From Mayfieldus sp963772265 (GTDB taxonomy: Bacteria > Actinomycetota > Thermoleophilia > Solirubrobacterales > 70-9): 64,000 nt of DNA. The stretch lies in NCBI GenBank assembly GCA_963772265.1, contig CAVYWS010000006.1, forward strand, positions 62,001 to 126,000, in the 5' to 3' direction. Every line of letters begins with the position of its first letter. The first letter of the stretch is position 1. A model generated the notes under the pieces. The model saw only the letters and a program-made list of their open reading frames with translations, ran no database searches and had not been told where the DNA came from. The position numbers and the translations under genes are program-made. Below are positions 56,004 through 64,000 of this stretch, piece after piece.

Positions 56004-57266
56004 GTGCCTGACCACAAGACCAAGAATGGGCAGATCCACTTGAGCCACACTCAACCGAGCCGCGTATTGCCCGCACTGGGCGTCGCCCTGTTCATCACCC
56101 TTTTGCTCCCAGGCTCGCTCTCGGCTACTCGGGCGGATGCCGTGGAGACGGTCTTCGATCCAACATCCGGCAGCTGGCAGGGGACGGAGGCAGGGACAGA
56201 CTCGGTCCTCGACCTGATCGACTCAACCGGGGCCACCGCGCTGCGCCTGCAGGTCACGATCGGAGATCCGCTGTACAAGCTGGACTATGTGATCCACGGC
56301 GCCGAGCAACGCGGCCTCAGCGTCATCCTGACACCGGCGGGGCCTGCGCCAAGGAACGACGCCAGGTTCGTTCCACGCCCGCCGACGCTTGCGAGGTATA
56401 TCTCGTTCGTCCGCCGGCTCGGCGTCCGCTATCCCGAGGTCGACCGCTGGGCGATCTGGAACGAGCCCAACCTCTGGCGGTTCTTTCCGCTGCCGCGCGG
56501 CCTCGAGCCCGGCAGGGTCGGCACCCGCTACCGCCAGATGTTCCTTGCCGCCGAGAAGGCGCTTGCGGTCTCCGGCCACCCTCGGCGCCAGGTTCTGATC
56601 GGCGAGACGTCGCCGAAGGTGACGCCGCAGTTCATCCGCGACACCTTCTGTCTCGACCGTGACTGGCATCGCCAGCCCGGATGCAGGCCGATCAAGACGG
56701 CCGGCTGGGCTCACCATCCCTACATAGCGGCGAGGCGCCCCTGGCTGAAGAGCAAGCTGATCGGCACCGGCGACCTGCCGCGCCTTCACTACTACCTCGC
56801 TCGCGCCCACCGTGGCGGTGGGACCAGAAAGGCGGTGCCGATCTACGTGACCGAGTTCGGCGTCCGCGACAACCAACCCACCCAGAAGGGGCTGGGGCCG
56901 GCGTCGGAATGGGTCATGTCGCGCTATCCATGGGTGCGGTCGTTCGCCCAGTACTCGATTTCATACGACTGGTTCGGCGCCGGCTTCCTCGACGCCGACG
57001 GCCAGCTCGAACAGGGGAAGTTCAATTCCTTCGTCAGTTCGCTCTTCGTCTATCGCCGCGGCCACTCGGTGACCGTCTGGGGCCATCTCCGCAACGACCA
57101 GGGCGGCGTGGCGATCCTCACCTACACCGACCCCGGCGGGGAAACCGGCACGATGTCGATCCAAACCGACGCCGGAGGGTATTTCCAGCAAGGCGTGCCC
57201 TATTCCCCCGGCCGGGCGTGGGCCCTGAACGACGCGCCGCAGGTCAGGACCTACGTGCTGCCGTAG
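56004..57266 (+). CDS. Secreted glycoside hydrolase, clan GH-A type
   Basis: 420 residues from GTG 56004; signal peptide around VLPALGVALFITLLLPGSLSATRADA. TIM-barrel features: RWAIWNEPNLWRFFP (acid/base Glu after NEP) and PIYVTEFGVRDNQ (nucleophile Glu), as in GH5/GH39-like enzymes. A small beta domain ends the protein (SVTVWGHLRNDQGGVAILTY). Within a polysaccharide locus it could trim or release the product. Confidence 0.8.
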   Translation: MPDHKTKNGQIHLSHTQPSRVLPALGVALFITLLLPGSLSATRADAVETVFDPTSGSWQGTEAGTDSVLDLIDSTGATALRLQVTIGDPLYKLDYVIHGAEQRGLSVILTPAGPAPRNDARFVPRPPTLARYISFVRRLGVRYPEVDRWAIWNEPNLWRFFPLPRGLEPGRVGTRYRQMFLAAEKALAVSGHPRRQVLIGETSPKVTPQFIRDTFCLDRDWHRQPGCRPIKTAGWAHHPYIAARRPWLKSKLIGTGDLPRLHYYLARAHRGGGTRKAVPIYVTEFGVRDNQPTQKGLGPASEWVMSRYPWVRSFAQYSISYDWFGAGFLDADGQLEQGKFNSFVSSLFVYRRGHSVTVWGHLRNDQGGVAILTYTDPGGETGTMSIQTDAGGYFQQGVPYSPGRAWALNDAPQVRTYVLP

Positions 57267-57299
57267 CGGGCGGCCGATCTCGACCTTCTCGCCTCCGAC

Positions 57300-59581
57300 T
57301 CAGCCGGCCCAGGCATAGGTGTGAACTCCGGGCTGCGGCTCCAGAAAGCGGACGTAATTTCCCGACCGGCGCCCGATCGCCCCTCCGACCGGATGACCTG
57401 AGGCCCAGACCACGCGGCCGTCACGGGCGATCGTTCGCCGGGCGCCGAGCAGGGGCACGGCAACGGTGCCGCTCTTGCGACGCGGTGCCTCGATCGTGAG
57501 CTCGAACGAGGGAGTGGACGGGTTCAGTTGCCAGCGGACCTCGAGCCTGCCGCCCGGGATCCCAACCGATCCCTGAGCGAACTGGAGATCGCCCACCTGT
57601 GGTTGGACCAGCCACGTCTTCCAGCCGGCGCGCACCGGCCTCATGCCCAGCACGTAGGCGGAGAGGGCGGCGGTTGGCCCGCTGCTCCAACTGTGGGCCA
57701 GCGACGTCGCCCCCGAGGCCTCGGTCTCGACGATCGGCGAGCCGTCGGGGTTCATCCCTTGATAGGGCGCGATCTCACCGTCGGTCGTCATCTTCTCCCA
57801 GACCGAGCCGGTGGGATCACCGGTCGCCATCGGGCCCCACTGGCGGCGAATCAGGTCGAGGGCCTGGAGGGTCTGGCCATACTTGAAGCGGGCGATCGCT
57901 TCCCAGCCCGACTCGAATGGGGAGATATAGCGGCCCATGAAGGGATCGTTGGTGAACTCCCCGGTCGCGGTCCCGAACGGCGTCGACAATGAGGGTCCGG
58001 CGAGGAAGTCGAAGGCCCTGATCGCTGCCGAACCACGCAGGGCGCCCGAGAGGATCCCCTGCACGTTCGCGTCCTGGGTGTGGTTGCCAAGGGGATCGGC
58101 GGAATTCCCCCTCAGCGCGCCGGCCACCGGGTCGAAGAGGACGCGGCGGATGCGATGCTGCAGCCGCAAGCCCATCCGCGCGTAGTGCTGAGCGACGCGC
58201 GGGCTGCCCAGCTGCCTCTCCAGGGTCGCCGCCGCCTCCAGTGCCCGCGCCCAGACCGCGTTGGTGTCCGCATCGCGGCCATGGGCGACATCGGGGGGAT
58301 GCCAGTTGAAGTCTTGGCCGCCGGTGACGAAAAGGCCCCCGCGCCCGATGCCGCGCTGGAAATAGCCGATCGCCCGTTCGATCACCGGCAGCCACCGAGC
58401 CACGCGGGGATCGCCCCTCATCTCGTAATAGGTGGCGACGCTGACGATCCACCACGCCGTATAGGCAGGCAGCCTGTGCCTGACGACGCAAAGGCAGATA
58501 TTGCGGGCGCTGGGCGGGGGCCCATCGGGCGGGCCGACGCGAGGGCAATTCACGCTTACCTCCGAGACCTGGGGAATGAACCCGCTCCGGTATTGCTGGC
58601 AGGTGAACATCTGAAGCGAGCGGCGCAGGTAGATCGGCAGCTGGCGAACCGTGTAGAAGCCGGCCAGCCCCGCGATGCCGAGATCGCCGATCCAGACCAG
58701 GCGGTCCCGCTTGGCGCCGTCGGTTACCGCGAACTGATTGCCCCGCGCCGGGTTGCCGTAGGTATCCAGGTTCAGCGTGTGGGCGCCCGCGTACCAGATG
58801 CGATTCAAGAGGTCATCGCTGGAGAGGAAGTGCCCGACGTAATCGCCGGCAGAGGGACGCAGATGGTTGGTGTCGACGCGGATGAAGTCGATCGAGGCGC
58901 TGCCGGGCCCCTCGAGTCGGATGTAGACGTACCGCTCGGAGCCGCGGACTCCATGCAGGCGGTAGAAGCCGGGCGCGGGGGGCAAACATCGAAGCGTGCC
59001 GAGGGATCGTCGCTGCGGCCCTGCGAGAAGTAGGTCAAGTCTCCGATCGGGCCGAGAAAACGGCGTGACTCGCTGTAGGCAAGCCGAATCGGCACCCCGC
59101 TGTTGCTGGTCACAGAGACTTCGACCGCGCCGCCGGTCAGACGACCCAGGTCGACGACCGCGAAGGCCCCGCCGGAGCCGTTCGAGGTGAAGGTGGCCAC
59201 CCGCCCGTCGTCCGGTACAGCGAGCCCGCCGGGATCGTCGATCGTGTTGTCTGGATCGGTGTCCTCGGTCTCGGTCGCGGTCGGGTAGACCAGGCTGGTC
59301 GGACTGTCGAGGACGTAGCTCGCCCAGGCACCGCTGGCGGCGATCGGCTGGCGAGAGAGCGCGGCCGAGGCGCCGCGCTTTGATCCGCCGATCGGCCCCT
59401 GGCCGAATTTGCCGTCCTGGGTGGGTTTGGAGTGGTTCCCGTCGTGCCCGGGATGCGGGTGCTTGCGGACGGGCCCGGCCAGCGCGGTCATGGCGGGGCC
59501 GGCGAGGCAGGAGATCGCGAGCACCGCCAGGGCAGTCGCCGGAAGCGGAAACCCCCCTGCGGGTCTAAAGGGAACCTTCAA
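57300..59581 (-). CDS. Secreted GH78-type alpha-L-rhamnosidase, frameshift
   Basis: About 760 residues. TTG start at 59581; signal peptide (FPLPATALAVLAISCLAGPAMTALA). N-terminal beta domains (VVDLGRLTGGAVEVSV, GSERYVYIRLEGPGSASIDF), then an (alpha/alpha)6 barrel with DGAKRDRLVWIGDLG (catalytic acid region of GH78), GGQDFNWHPPDVAHGRDADTNAVWARAL and FESGWEAIARFKYGQ, and a C-terminal beta domain. The frame changes near 58976-58985 at a C6 run (one base missing or two extra): FDV|PPAPGFYRLHG. Probably an error. Convergent with the GH-A enzyme. Confidence 0.82.
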
Positions 59582-59629
59582 GGGACCGCATCAGCCTACT
59601 TCGACGCAGGGTCGTCTCATAATCTCGGT

Positions 59630-60757
59630 GTGCTCGCAGCGATTTTCTGGATCTGCCTCGGGCTGATCGCCTACACCCACGTCGGCTACCCGGCGACCCT
59701 GTGGCTGCTCGCCAGGCTGCGCCGCAAGCCGACTCTCGAGCATCCCGGCGAGCTGGCGCAGCTGCCCCGGGTCTCGCTGATCGTCGCCGCGTACGACGAG
59801 GCCGAGGTGATCGCGGAGAAGGTCGCGAACGCGCTCGCGCTCGACTATCCGCGCGAGCGCCTGGAGCTGATCGTCGCCTCGGACGGGTCCTCCGACGCGA
59901 CCGTCGAGCGGGCTCGGGAAGCCGGGGCCGACCTGGTCCTCGAGCTGCCGCGCGGCGGCAAGATCGTGGCCCAGGACGCCGCCGCCGAGCGCGCCGGGGG
60001 CGAGATCCTCGCCTTCTCGGACGCCAACAGCTTCTGGCGCCCCGACGCCCTGCTGCGGCTGGTCGAGCCGTTCGCCGAGCCCGCGGTCGCCTACGTCTGC
60101 GGTCAGCTCCGCTACACCGACGCCGGCGGCGGCAACGAGGAGGGGCGCTACTGGCGCTACGAGATGGCGGTGCGGGAGCTGGAGTCGGGGCTCGGCGGGA
60201 TCACCGCCGGCAACGGCGGGATCTACGCTGTGCGCGCCGACGCCTACCTGCCGCTGCCGCCCGGAGCCAGCCACGACCTCTCGCTTCCGTTCGAGCTGGC
60301 CAAGCGCGGCCGGCGGGCGCTGTACGCGCCCTGGGCGGTGGCCGAGGAGCGGATGGTGCCGACGCTGGAGGGCGAGTTCGCGCGCAAGCGGCGGATGATG
60401 GTCGGGCTCTGGGACATCGTCGTCCGCGAGGGGATGATCTCGCCGCGCGGCTACCGGCCGCTGTTCGCGTTCCAGATCGCCTCGCACCGGCTGCTGCGTT
60501 ACCTGACCCCCCTCCTGCACGTGGTGGCGCTGGCCGCCAACGTCGCCCTGCTCGGCGACGGCTGGGTCTACACCGCGACCCTGGTCGCCCAGGCGGCGAT
60601 CGTCGTCGCCGCTCTGCTCGGGCGCTTCCTGCCCCTGGCGCCGCTGCGCCTCGCCCGCTACTACGTTCTCACCACGGCGTCGATCCCGGCCGGGCTCTGG
60701 GACCGCGCCAGGCACGGCGGCCCCGGCACCTGGGAGAAGGCGGCGGGCACGAGATGA
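59630..60757 (+). CDS. Family 2 membrane glycosyltransferase (cellulose-synthase-like)
   Basis: 375 residues from GTG 59630 (VLAAIFWICLGLIAYTHVGYPATLWLLARL, an N-terminal membrane helix). GT2 domain: RVSLIVAAYDEAEVIAEKVANAL, LIVASDGSSDATV, AFSDANSFWRPDAL (DxN/DxD), GGITAGNGGIYAVR, and the (Q/R)xxRW-like KRRMMVGLWDIV; three C-terminal helices. Resembles IcaA/HasA-type processive or polyprenol-linked transferases. CATAAT 6 nt upstream of the GTG may be the -10. Confidence 0.9.
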   Translation: MLAAIFWICLGLIAYTHVGYPATLWLLARLRRKPTLEHPGELAQLPRVSLIVAAYDEAEVIAEKVANALALDYPRERLELIVASDGSSDATVERAREAGADLVLELPRGGKIVAQDAAAERAGGEILAFSDANSFWRPDALLRLVEPFAEPAVAYVCGQLRYTDAGGGNEEGRYWRYEMAVRELESGLGGITAGNGGIYAVRADAYLPLPPGASHDLSLPFELAKRGRRALYAPWAVAEERMVPTLEGEFARKRRMMVGLWDIVVREGMISPRGYRPLFAFQIASHRLLRYLTPLLHVVALAANVALLGDGWVYTATLVAQAAIVVAALLGRFLPLAPLRLARYYVLTTASIPAGLWDRARHGGPGTWEKAAGTR

Positions 60758-61317
60758 GCCGGGCCCTCGACCTCGCCCTGGCGTCGCTCGGGCTTGTCCT
60801 CTGCTCGCCGATTCTCGCCGCCGCCGCGATCGCGATCCGGCTCGGGGGCGGCGGCCCGGCGATCTATCGCCAGCGGCGGATCGGCAAGGACGGTCGCGAG
60901 TTCGAGCTGCTGAAGCTGCGCACGATGGTCGCGGGCTCGGACCCGGTCGGGGTCGGAACGGTTGTCACCCGCGACGACCCCCGGGTGACCAGGGTCGGCC
61001 GCCTGCTGCGCCGCTTCTCGATCGACGAGATCCCGAACCTCGTCAACGTCCTGCGCGGCGAGATGGCGATCGTCGGCCCGCGCCCGACGATCGAGGCCCA
61101 GGTCTCCGCGTATACGCCGTTCCAGCGCCGCCGGCTCGAGGTCAAGCCCGGAATCACCGGCTGGGCACAGGTGCAGGGCCGGGCCGGGATCACCTGGGAC
61201 GAGCGGATCGAGTTCGACGTCTGGTACGTCGAGAACCGCTCGCTGGCGCTCGATCTGCGGATCATCGGCAGGACCGTCGTGCTGCTCCTAAGCGGCGACG
61301 GCCTCGCTCCGGACTAG
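60754..61317 (+). CDS. Undecaprenyl-phosphate sugar phosphotransferase (priming glycosyltransferase)
   Basis: 187 residues from ATG 60754 (overlaps the previous stop as ATGA). Bacterial sugar transferase domain: N-terminal reentrant helix (LASLGLVLCSPILAAAAIAIRL), YRQRRIGKDGREFELLKLRTM, RFSIDEIPNLVNVLRGEMAIVGPRP and KPGITGWAQVQGR. It is the short PglC-like form and starts the repeat unit by moving a sugar-phosphate to undecaprenyl phosphate. The CapD-type enzyme probably supplies its substrate. Confidence 0.95.
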   Translation: MSRALDLALASLGLVLCSPILAAAAIAIRLGGGGPAIYRQRRIGKDGREFELLKLRTMVAGSDPVGVGTVVTRDDPRVTRVGRLLRRFSIDEIPNLVNVLRGEMAIVGPRPTIEAQVSAYTPFQRRRLEVKPGITGWAQVQGRAGITWDERIEFDVWYVENRSLALDLRIIGRTVVLLLSGDGLAPD

Positions 61318-61435
61318 CGGGCGCGTAAGCGTCGGATATCGGGGTCGTCGGCATCGCGTCTCGCTCACTTGCGATTCAGCAAGCTCGCTTCGCCGCTCGC
61401 CTGTCTCCCCCGATCTCCTCGCTTACGCGCCCGCT
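61316..61435. repeat. 120-bp fold-back (inverted-repeat) element
   Basis: AGCGGGCGCGTAAGCG (61316-61331) and CGCTTACGCGCCCGCT (61420-61435) are perfect 16-bp inverted repeats. The arms continue imperfectly (CGGATATCGGGG / CCCCGATCTCC) to ~29 bp. The ~62-nt loop has a smaller hairpin CTTGC-GATTCA-GCAAG. The left arm overlaps the stop codon of the sugar-transferase gene. No open frame. Confidence 0.7.
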
Positions 61436-61453
61436 GGCGGGGACGCCCGAAAC

Positions 61454-61486
61454 GGGGACGGCCGGCGATCCTCGCCGGCCGTCCCC
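61454..61486 (-). terminator. Strong hairpin, likely terminator of the RTX-like gene
   Basis: GGGGACGGCCGGCGA-TCC-TCGCCGGCCGTCCCC: 15-bp perfect stem with a 3-nt loop, 37 nt after the stop of the minus-strand gene; followed on that strand by GTTTCG. Confidence 0.7.
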
Positions 61487-61522
61487 TGCTCTGACTCGTT
61501 CTGTCCTGTGGGTGGAACCTGG

Positions 61523-62689
61523 TCAGGCGTGCCGCTCGACCCGTCTGACGCGATCGTGGCGGGCGGAACCGACCAGTCGGTCCCTGCCGGAACCGCCGTT
61601 GACACGGTCGCGGCTGGCACCGCCGGAGAGACGATCGGCCGACGCGCCGCCGCCCACCCGGTCGCCTCCGGCATTGCCGTAGAGGCGGTCCCTGCCGGCA
61701 AGGCCGGCGACGGCATCGCCACCGCGGGAGGCCCTGACACGGTCACTCCCGCGGCCGGTGTCGATGATGTCGCGGCCACCGTTGCCCTTGATCCTGTCGT
61801 TGCCGCCGAGGCCGCAGATCACGTCGTTGCCCTTCGATCCCGTGATGCGATCGGACTTGGCGGTGCCGACGATCGTGCACTTCGCCCGCCGAATGATGCT
61901 GCCGCCGGGCAGGCTGCCGACATTGGCGCTCCAGTGGAACCGGCGCATCAGCCGGGTGATCTGCCTGTCGCTGAGCGGCTGTCCGGTGAACGTGACGCCG
62001 GCCGAGCCCGACGCGCCCCTGGGCCCCTGGTTGGAGATCCGCAGCGAGACGTTGTCGTAGCGGACCGACAGCGACCCGGTCACCCCGGCCTGGACCGAGG
62101 AGGTCGCGGTCGTCGTCCGCATCTCGAGGCGGTAGCTATGACCGGCGGTCAGCGTCCCCCTCGGAACCGCCACCGAGCGAGCCGTGAACGTGGTGTCGGC
62201 GTCGCTCAGGCCGTTGCTGCCGAGCGAGGTCGACTCTCCACTCGTCTGATCGACCAGAACCGGCTCGACGCTGCTCGACGGGTTGAGGCTCGCCAGCCCG
62301 CTGACCTCGACCTGCCGGTCGTAGCGCAGCGCGCCGGGGCCGCTGGCGGTCGCGAGGAACGGGGGCGACTGCCACGTCCCCTGACCCTGGAAGAGGTCGC
62401 CCGCGTTGGCGAACACGTTCAGCCTCGTCTCGATCGATCCCGCCGGGCGGCCGTTGGCGGGGTCGTAGAGGTTCTGCTCGCTGCAGAGCAACCCTGGACT
62501 GCAGGTTGCGGTCGTTCCCGACCATCCCTCCGTGTTGGTGGTGAACCCGTTGCCTCCCGGCACCGGGTAGGTGACGGCTCCCGCCGCCGGCGCCGCCACC
62601 AGACCTGCGGCGACCGCTGCGAGAAACCCCCTGCGAATTGTCCGGCCGAACACCCCACGTGCCCGTCCAGACGCAACCTGCGGCTTCAT
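61523..62689 (-). CDS. Secreted protein with RTX-like (hemolysin-type) repeats
   Basis: 388 residues from ATG 62689, with GGAGG 9 nt upstream. Tat-like/Sec signal (RTIRRGFLAAVAAGLVAAPAAGA), a beta-sandwich of ~200 residues (FTTNTEGWSGTTATCSPG...SVRYDNVSLRIS), a linker, then RTX-like nonapeptides beginning IVGTAKSDRITGSKGNDVICGLGGNDRIKGNGGRDIIDTG. The later repeats (for example GGASADRLSGGASRDRV) have Arg and Ala where calcium ligands are expected, so calcium binding may be partial. Extracellular, function unknown. Confidence 0.82.
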   Translation of the reverse strand: MKPQVASGRARGVFGRTIRRGFLAAVAAGLVAAPAAGAVTYPVPGGNGFTTNTEGWSGTTATCSPGLLCSEQNLYDPANGRPAGSIETRLNVFANAGDLFQGQGTWQSPPFLATASGPGALRYDRQVEVSGLASLNPSSSVEPVLVDQTSGESTSLGSNGLSDADTTFTARSVAVPRGTLTAGHSYRLEMRTTTATSSVQAGVTGSLSVRYDNVSLRISNQGPRGASGSAGVTFTGQPLSDRQITRLMRRFHWSANVGSLPGGSIIRRAKCTIVGTAKSDRITGSKGNDVICGLGGNDRIKGNGGRDIIDTGRGSDRVRASRGGDAVAGLAGRDRLYGNAGGDRVGGGASADRLSGGASRDRVNGGSGRDRLVGSARHDRVRRVERHA

Positions 62690-62914
62690 CCTCTTGCACC
62701 TCCATGCAGCTGTTGCTCCGCGCCGTCCCGCCCCGGTCCTTCCCTTGCCGTGGCGGCGGGAGGTGGCGCCTCCGAGGCCACAGTGCCCGCGTTTTGCGGG
62801 AGCAGCCGAGCCTCTAGACGTTTGTCCGGCGGTCGCCTCTGGACCGATGTCCAGGTTCGTGCCTGCGGAGGCCAGGTTCCGGCTCGGCTTCGCGGCGCAT
62901 ATCGTTGCGGCGCG
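62690..62914. other. Divergent intergenic region, RTX-like protein / GNAT
   Basis: 225 bp. GTCCGGCGGTCGCCTCTGGACCGATGTCC near 62825 has small inverted repeats. No convincing ORF, tRNA or terminator seen. Confidence 0.4.
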
Positions 62915-63460
62915 ATGAGCGGCGATGCGCCAAAGGTCTGGCTCCGGGGCTTCGAGCCCTCCGACGCGGCGGCCGTTCACCGCTGGTTCAACAACCCCGC
63001 CGCCACCGCCACCCTGATGGAACAGCGCGCGAGCTTCAGCGAGCAGGACGCCCGGGGCTGGGTCGAGCGGGCGATGGACGAATCCGGCGAGGACCGAAAG
63101 TTCGCGATCATGGTCGAGGGCCGCGACGAACCGGTCGGCTTCACGGCGCTCTACGGACTGTTCCGCCAGACAGCTCCCGAGCTCGGGGCACTGATCGGCG
63201 ACGAGGTTCGAGGCCGGGGGGTGGGCAGGCGCGCCGAGGCGCTGACCATCACCAAGGCCTTCGACGAGTTCGGCGCCCACCGCGTCTACGGGCGCATCCC
63301 GGCCGACAACGAGGCCGCCAAACGCGTCGTCGGCAGCCTCGGATGGCGGCACGAGGGGACGATGCGGTCCCACCTGCGCGGCGACGGCGAGCTGCGCGAT
63401 TGCGAGGTCTGGGGCGTGCTTCCCGACGAGTTTCGCGCCGCGGTTGCGGATCTGGAGTGA
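62915..63460 (+). CDS. GNAT-family N-acetyltransferase (RimJ/RimL-like)
   Basis: 181 residues from ATG 62915 (MSGDAPKVWLRGFEPSDAAAVHRWFNNP). Acetyl-CoA loop GDEVRGRGVGRRAEALTITKAFDEFG, followed by HRVYGRIPADNEAAKRVVGSLGWRHEGTMRSHL, the Ala-N-x-A-A-x-R signature of RimJ-like enzymes that acetylate sugars or protein N-termini. Next to sugar-polymer genes, an amino-sugar substrate is possible. Its stop overlaps the next GTG. Confidence 0.88.
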   Translation: MSGDAPKVWLRGFEPSDAAAVHRWFNNPAATATLMEQRASFSEQDARGWVERAMDESGEDRKFAIMVEGRDEPVGFTALYGLFRQTAPELGALIGDEVRGRGVGRRAEALTITKAFDEFGAHRVYGRIPADNEAAKRVVGSLGWRHEGTMRSHLRGDGELRDCEVWGVLPDEFRAAVADLE

Positions 63461-64000
63461 GCGCAGCGGCAGAGCTGATCGAGGACGGCGGCGCCGCGGT
63501 TGCCGGGGGCGAGTTCTTCCGCAGCTCCGAGTTCATGGCGGCGGAGGGGGTGACACACACTCTGCGGATCTCGACCCCGGACGGCGAGCTGCTGGCGCCG
63601 CTGCTGGTCCGTGAGATCCCCGGCGCGGAGAGGCTCGACGCGATCTCCCCCTATGGGTACCCCGGTTTCTCGGCCCCGCCCGGCGCCCGCCTCGACCCCG
63701 AAGAGATCGACTGGTCGGCCACCGGGCTGGTCAGCGTCTTCGTCCGCCACCGGATCGGCGAGCCGCCGCTGCGCGGCGCCTCGGCCCGCAACCAGCTGCA
63801 GATCGCCGACCCGGCGCTGCCCCGCAAGAGCCGCCCCAGCGACCGCCAGCAGATCCGCCGCAACCTCGAGCACGGGTATGAGGTGAGGCGCAGCGATGGA
63901 CCGAGAGCGTCCGGTCAGGAGCGAACGGGCTTTCTCGCCGCCTATGAGGAGACGATGCGCAGGGCCGGGGCCGATCCGCGCTACTTCTTCGGCGAGGAGT
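63457..64000 (+). CDS. FemAB/GNAT-like acyltransferase (3' end beyond window)
   Basis: GTG 63457 overlaps the previous stop. The visible ~181 residues run EFFRSSEFMAAEGVTHTLRIS, LLVREIPGAERLDAISPYGYPGFS, RNQLQIADP, then RQQIRRNLEHGYEVR and FLAAYEETMRRAGADPRYFFG. The pattern (SPYGYPG; R-x2-RRxxxxGYEVR; Y-x2-TM-x-R) is typical of BioF2/FemAB-type acyl- or aminoacyltransferases found in polysaccharide loci. Truncated by the window edge. Confidence 0.75.
   Translation, partial: MSAAAELIEDGGAAVAGGEFFRSSEFMAAEGVTHTLRISTPDGELLAPLLVREIPGAERLDAISPYGYPGFSAPPGARLDPEEIDWSATGLVSVFVRHRIGEPPLRGASARNQLQIADPALPRKSRPSDRQQIRRNLEHGYEVRRSDGPRASGQERTGFLAAYEETMRRAGADPRYFFGEE

Noticed and set aside
61454..61486. 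Another copy of the nested-palindrome element
   Set aside because: It is a simple 15-bp hairpin without the GCGGGT/ACCCGC ends or the GAGCACGG core, and its position fits a terminator.

Overview
The window is about 64 kb of very GC-rich bacterial chromosome spanning the replication origin. The order jag-yidC-yidD-rnpA-rpmH | dnaA-dnaN-recF-dciA-gyrB-gyrA, followed a few kb later by fhaA-fhaB-pstP-ftsW/rodA-pbpA-pknB, is the actinobacterial origin layout. GC content, frequent GTG/TTG starts and many SD-less genes with a -10 hexamer just upstream fit a deep-branching Actinomycetota (Thermoleophilia-like). The phylum is well supported by gene order; the class is inference.

Layout. 1-2.1 kb: ABC exporter (minus). 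2.2-6.6 kb: YmdB-type phosphodiesterase facing a phosphatase and a DUF2029/GT87 membrane protein. 6.7-10 kb: aminotransferase coupled to a divergent D-Ala-D-Ala ligase, bifunctional-nuclease-family protein, START-like protein. 10-13.1 kb: MASE1 sensor kinase and response regulator. 13.2 kb: tRNA-Ile(GAT), then a truncated globin. 13.9-18.3 kb (minus): parB, parA, rsmG, jag, yidC, yidD, rnpA, rpmH. 18.5-28 kb (plus): dnaA to gyrA, with oriC most likely in the AT-richer dnaA-dnaN gap. 28-32 kb: SDR enzyme, a small terminator-bounded transcript with a 14-codon ORF, HNH protein, pheA, DUF4446, a secreted protein. 32.4-43.8 kb: Ser/Thr kinase signalling and cell-wall growth block (three kinases, two FHA proteins, PP2C phosphatase, FtsW/RodA, PBP, canonical Ddl). 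43.9-47.2 kb: PfpI-like protein, purM, UppP-like, DedA. 47.3-64 kb: envelope polysaccharide locus (CapD-type sugar enzyme, LytR_C protein, Wzy-like polymerase, Wzx-like flippase, three glycosyltransferases, two secreted glycosidases, priming sugar transferase, RTX-like protein, GNAT and FemAB-like enzymes).

Two cross-cutting observations matter most. (1) A family of 85-96 bp nested-palindrome elements with shared end and core sequences but covarying internal stems lies inside coding genes: one copy breaks the DUF2029 gene, and two lie in the Wzy-like polymerase gene (one splitting it, one read through in frame). This resembles the protein-coding palindromic elements of Rickettsia in style, not in sequence. 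(2) At least ten conserved genes carry a clean single-base (+1) frameshift, including essential dnaA, rnpA and recF; this looks like systematic sequencing or assembly insertion error rather than gene decay. Affected genes are annotated here as intact genes with a frameshift.
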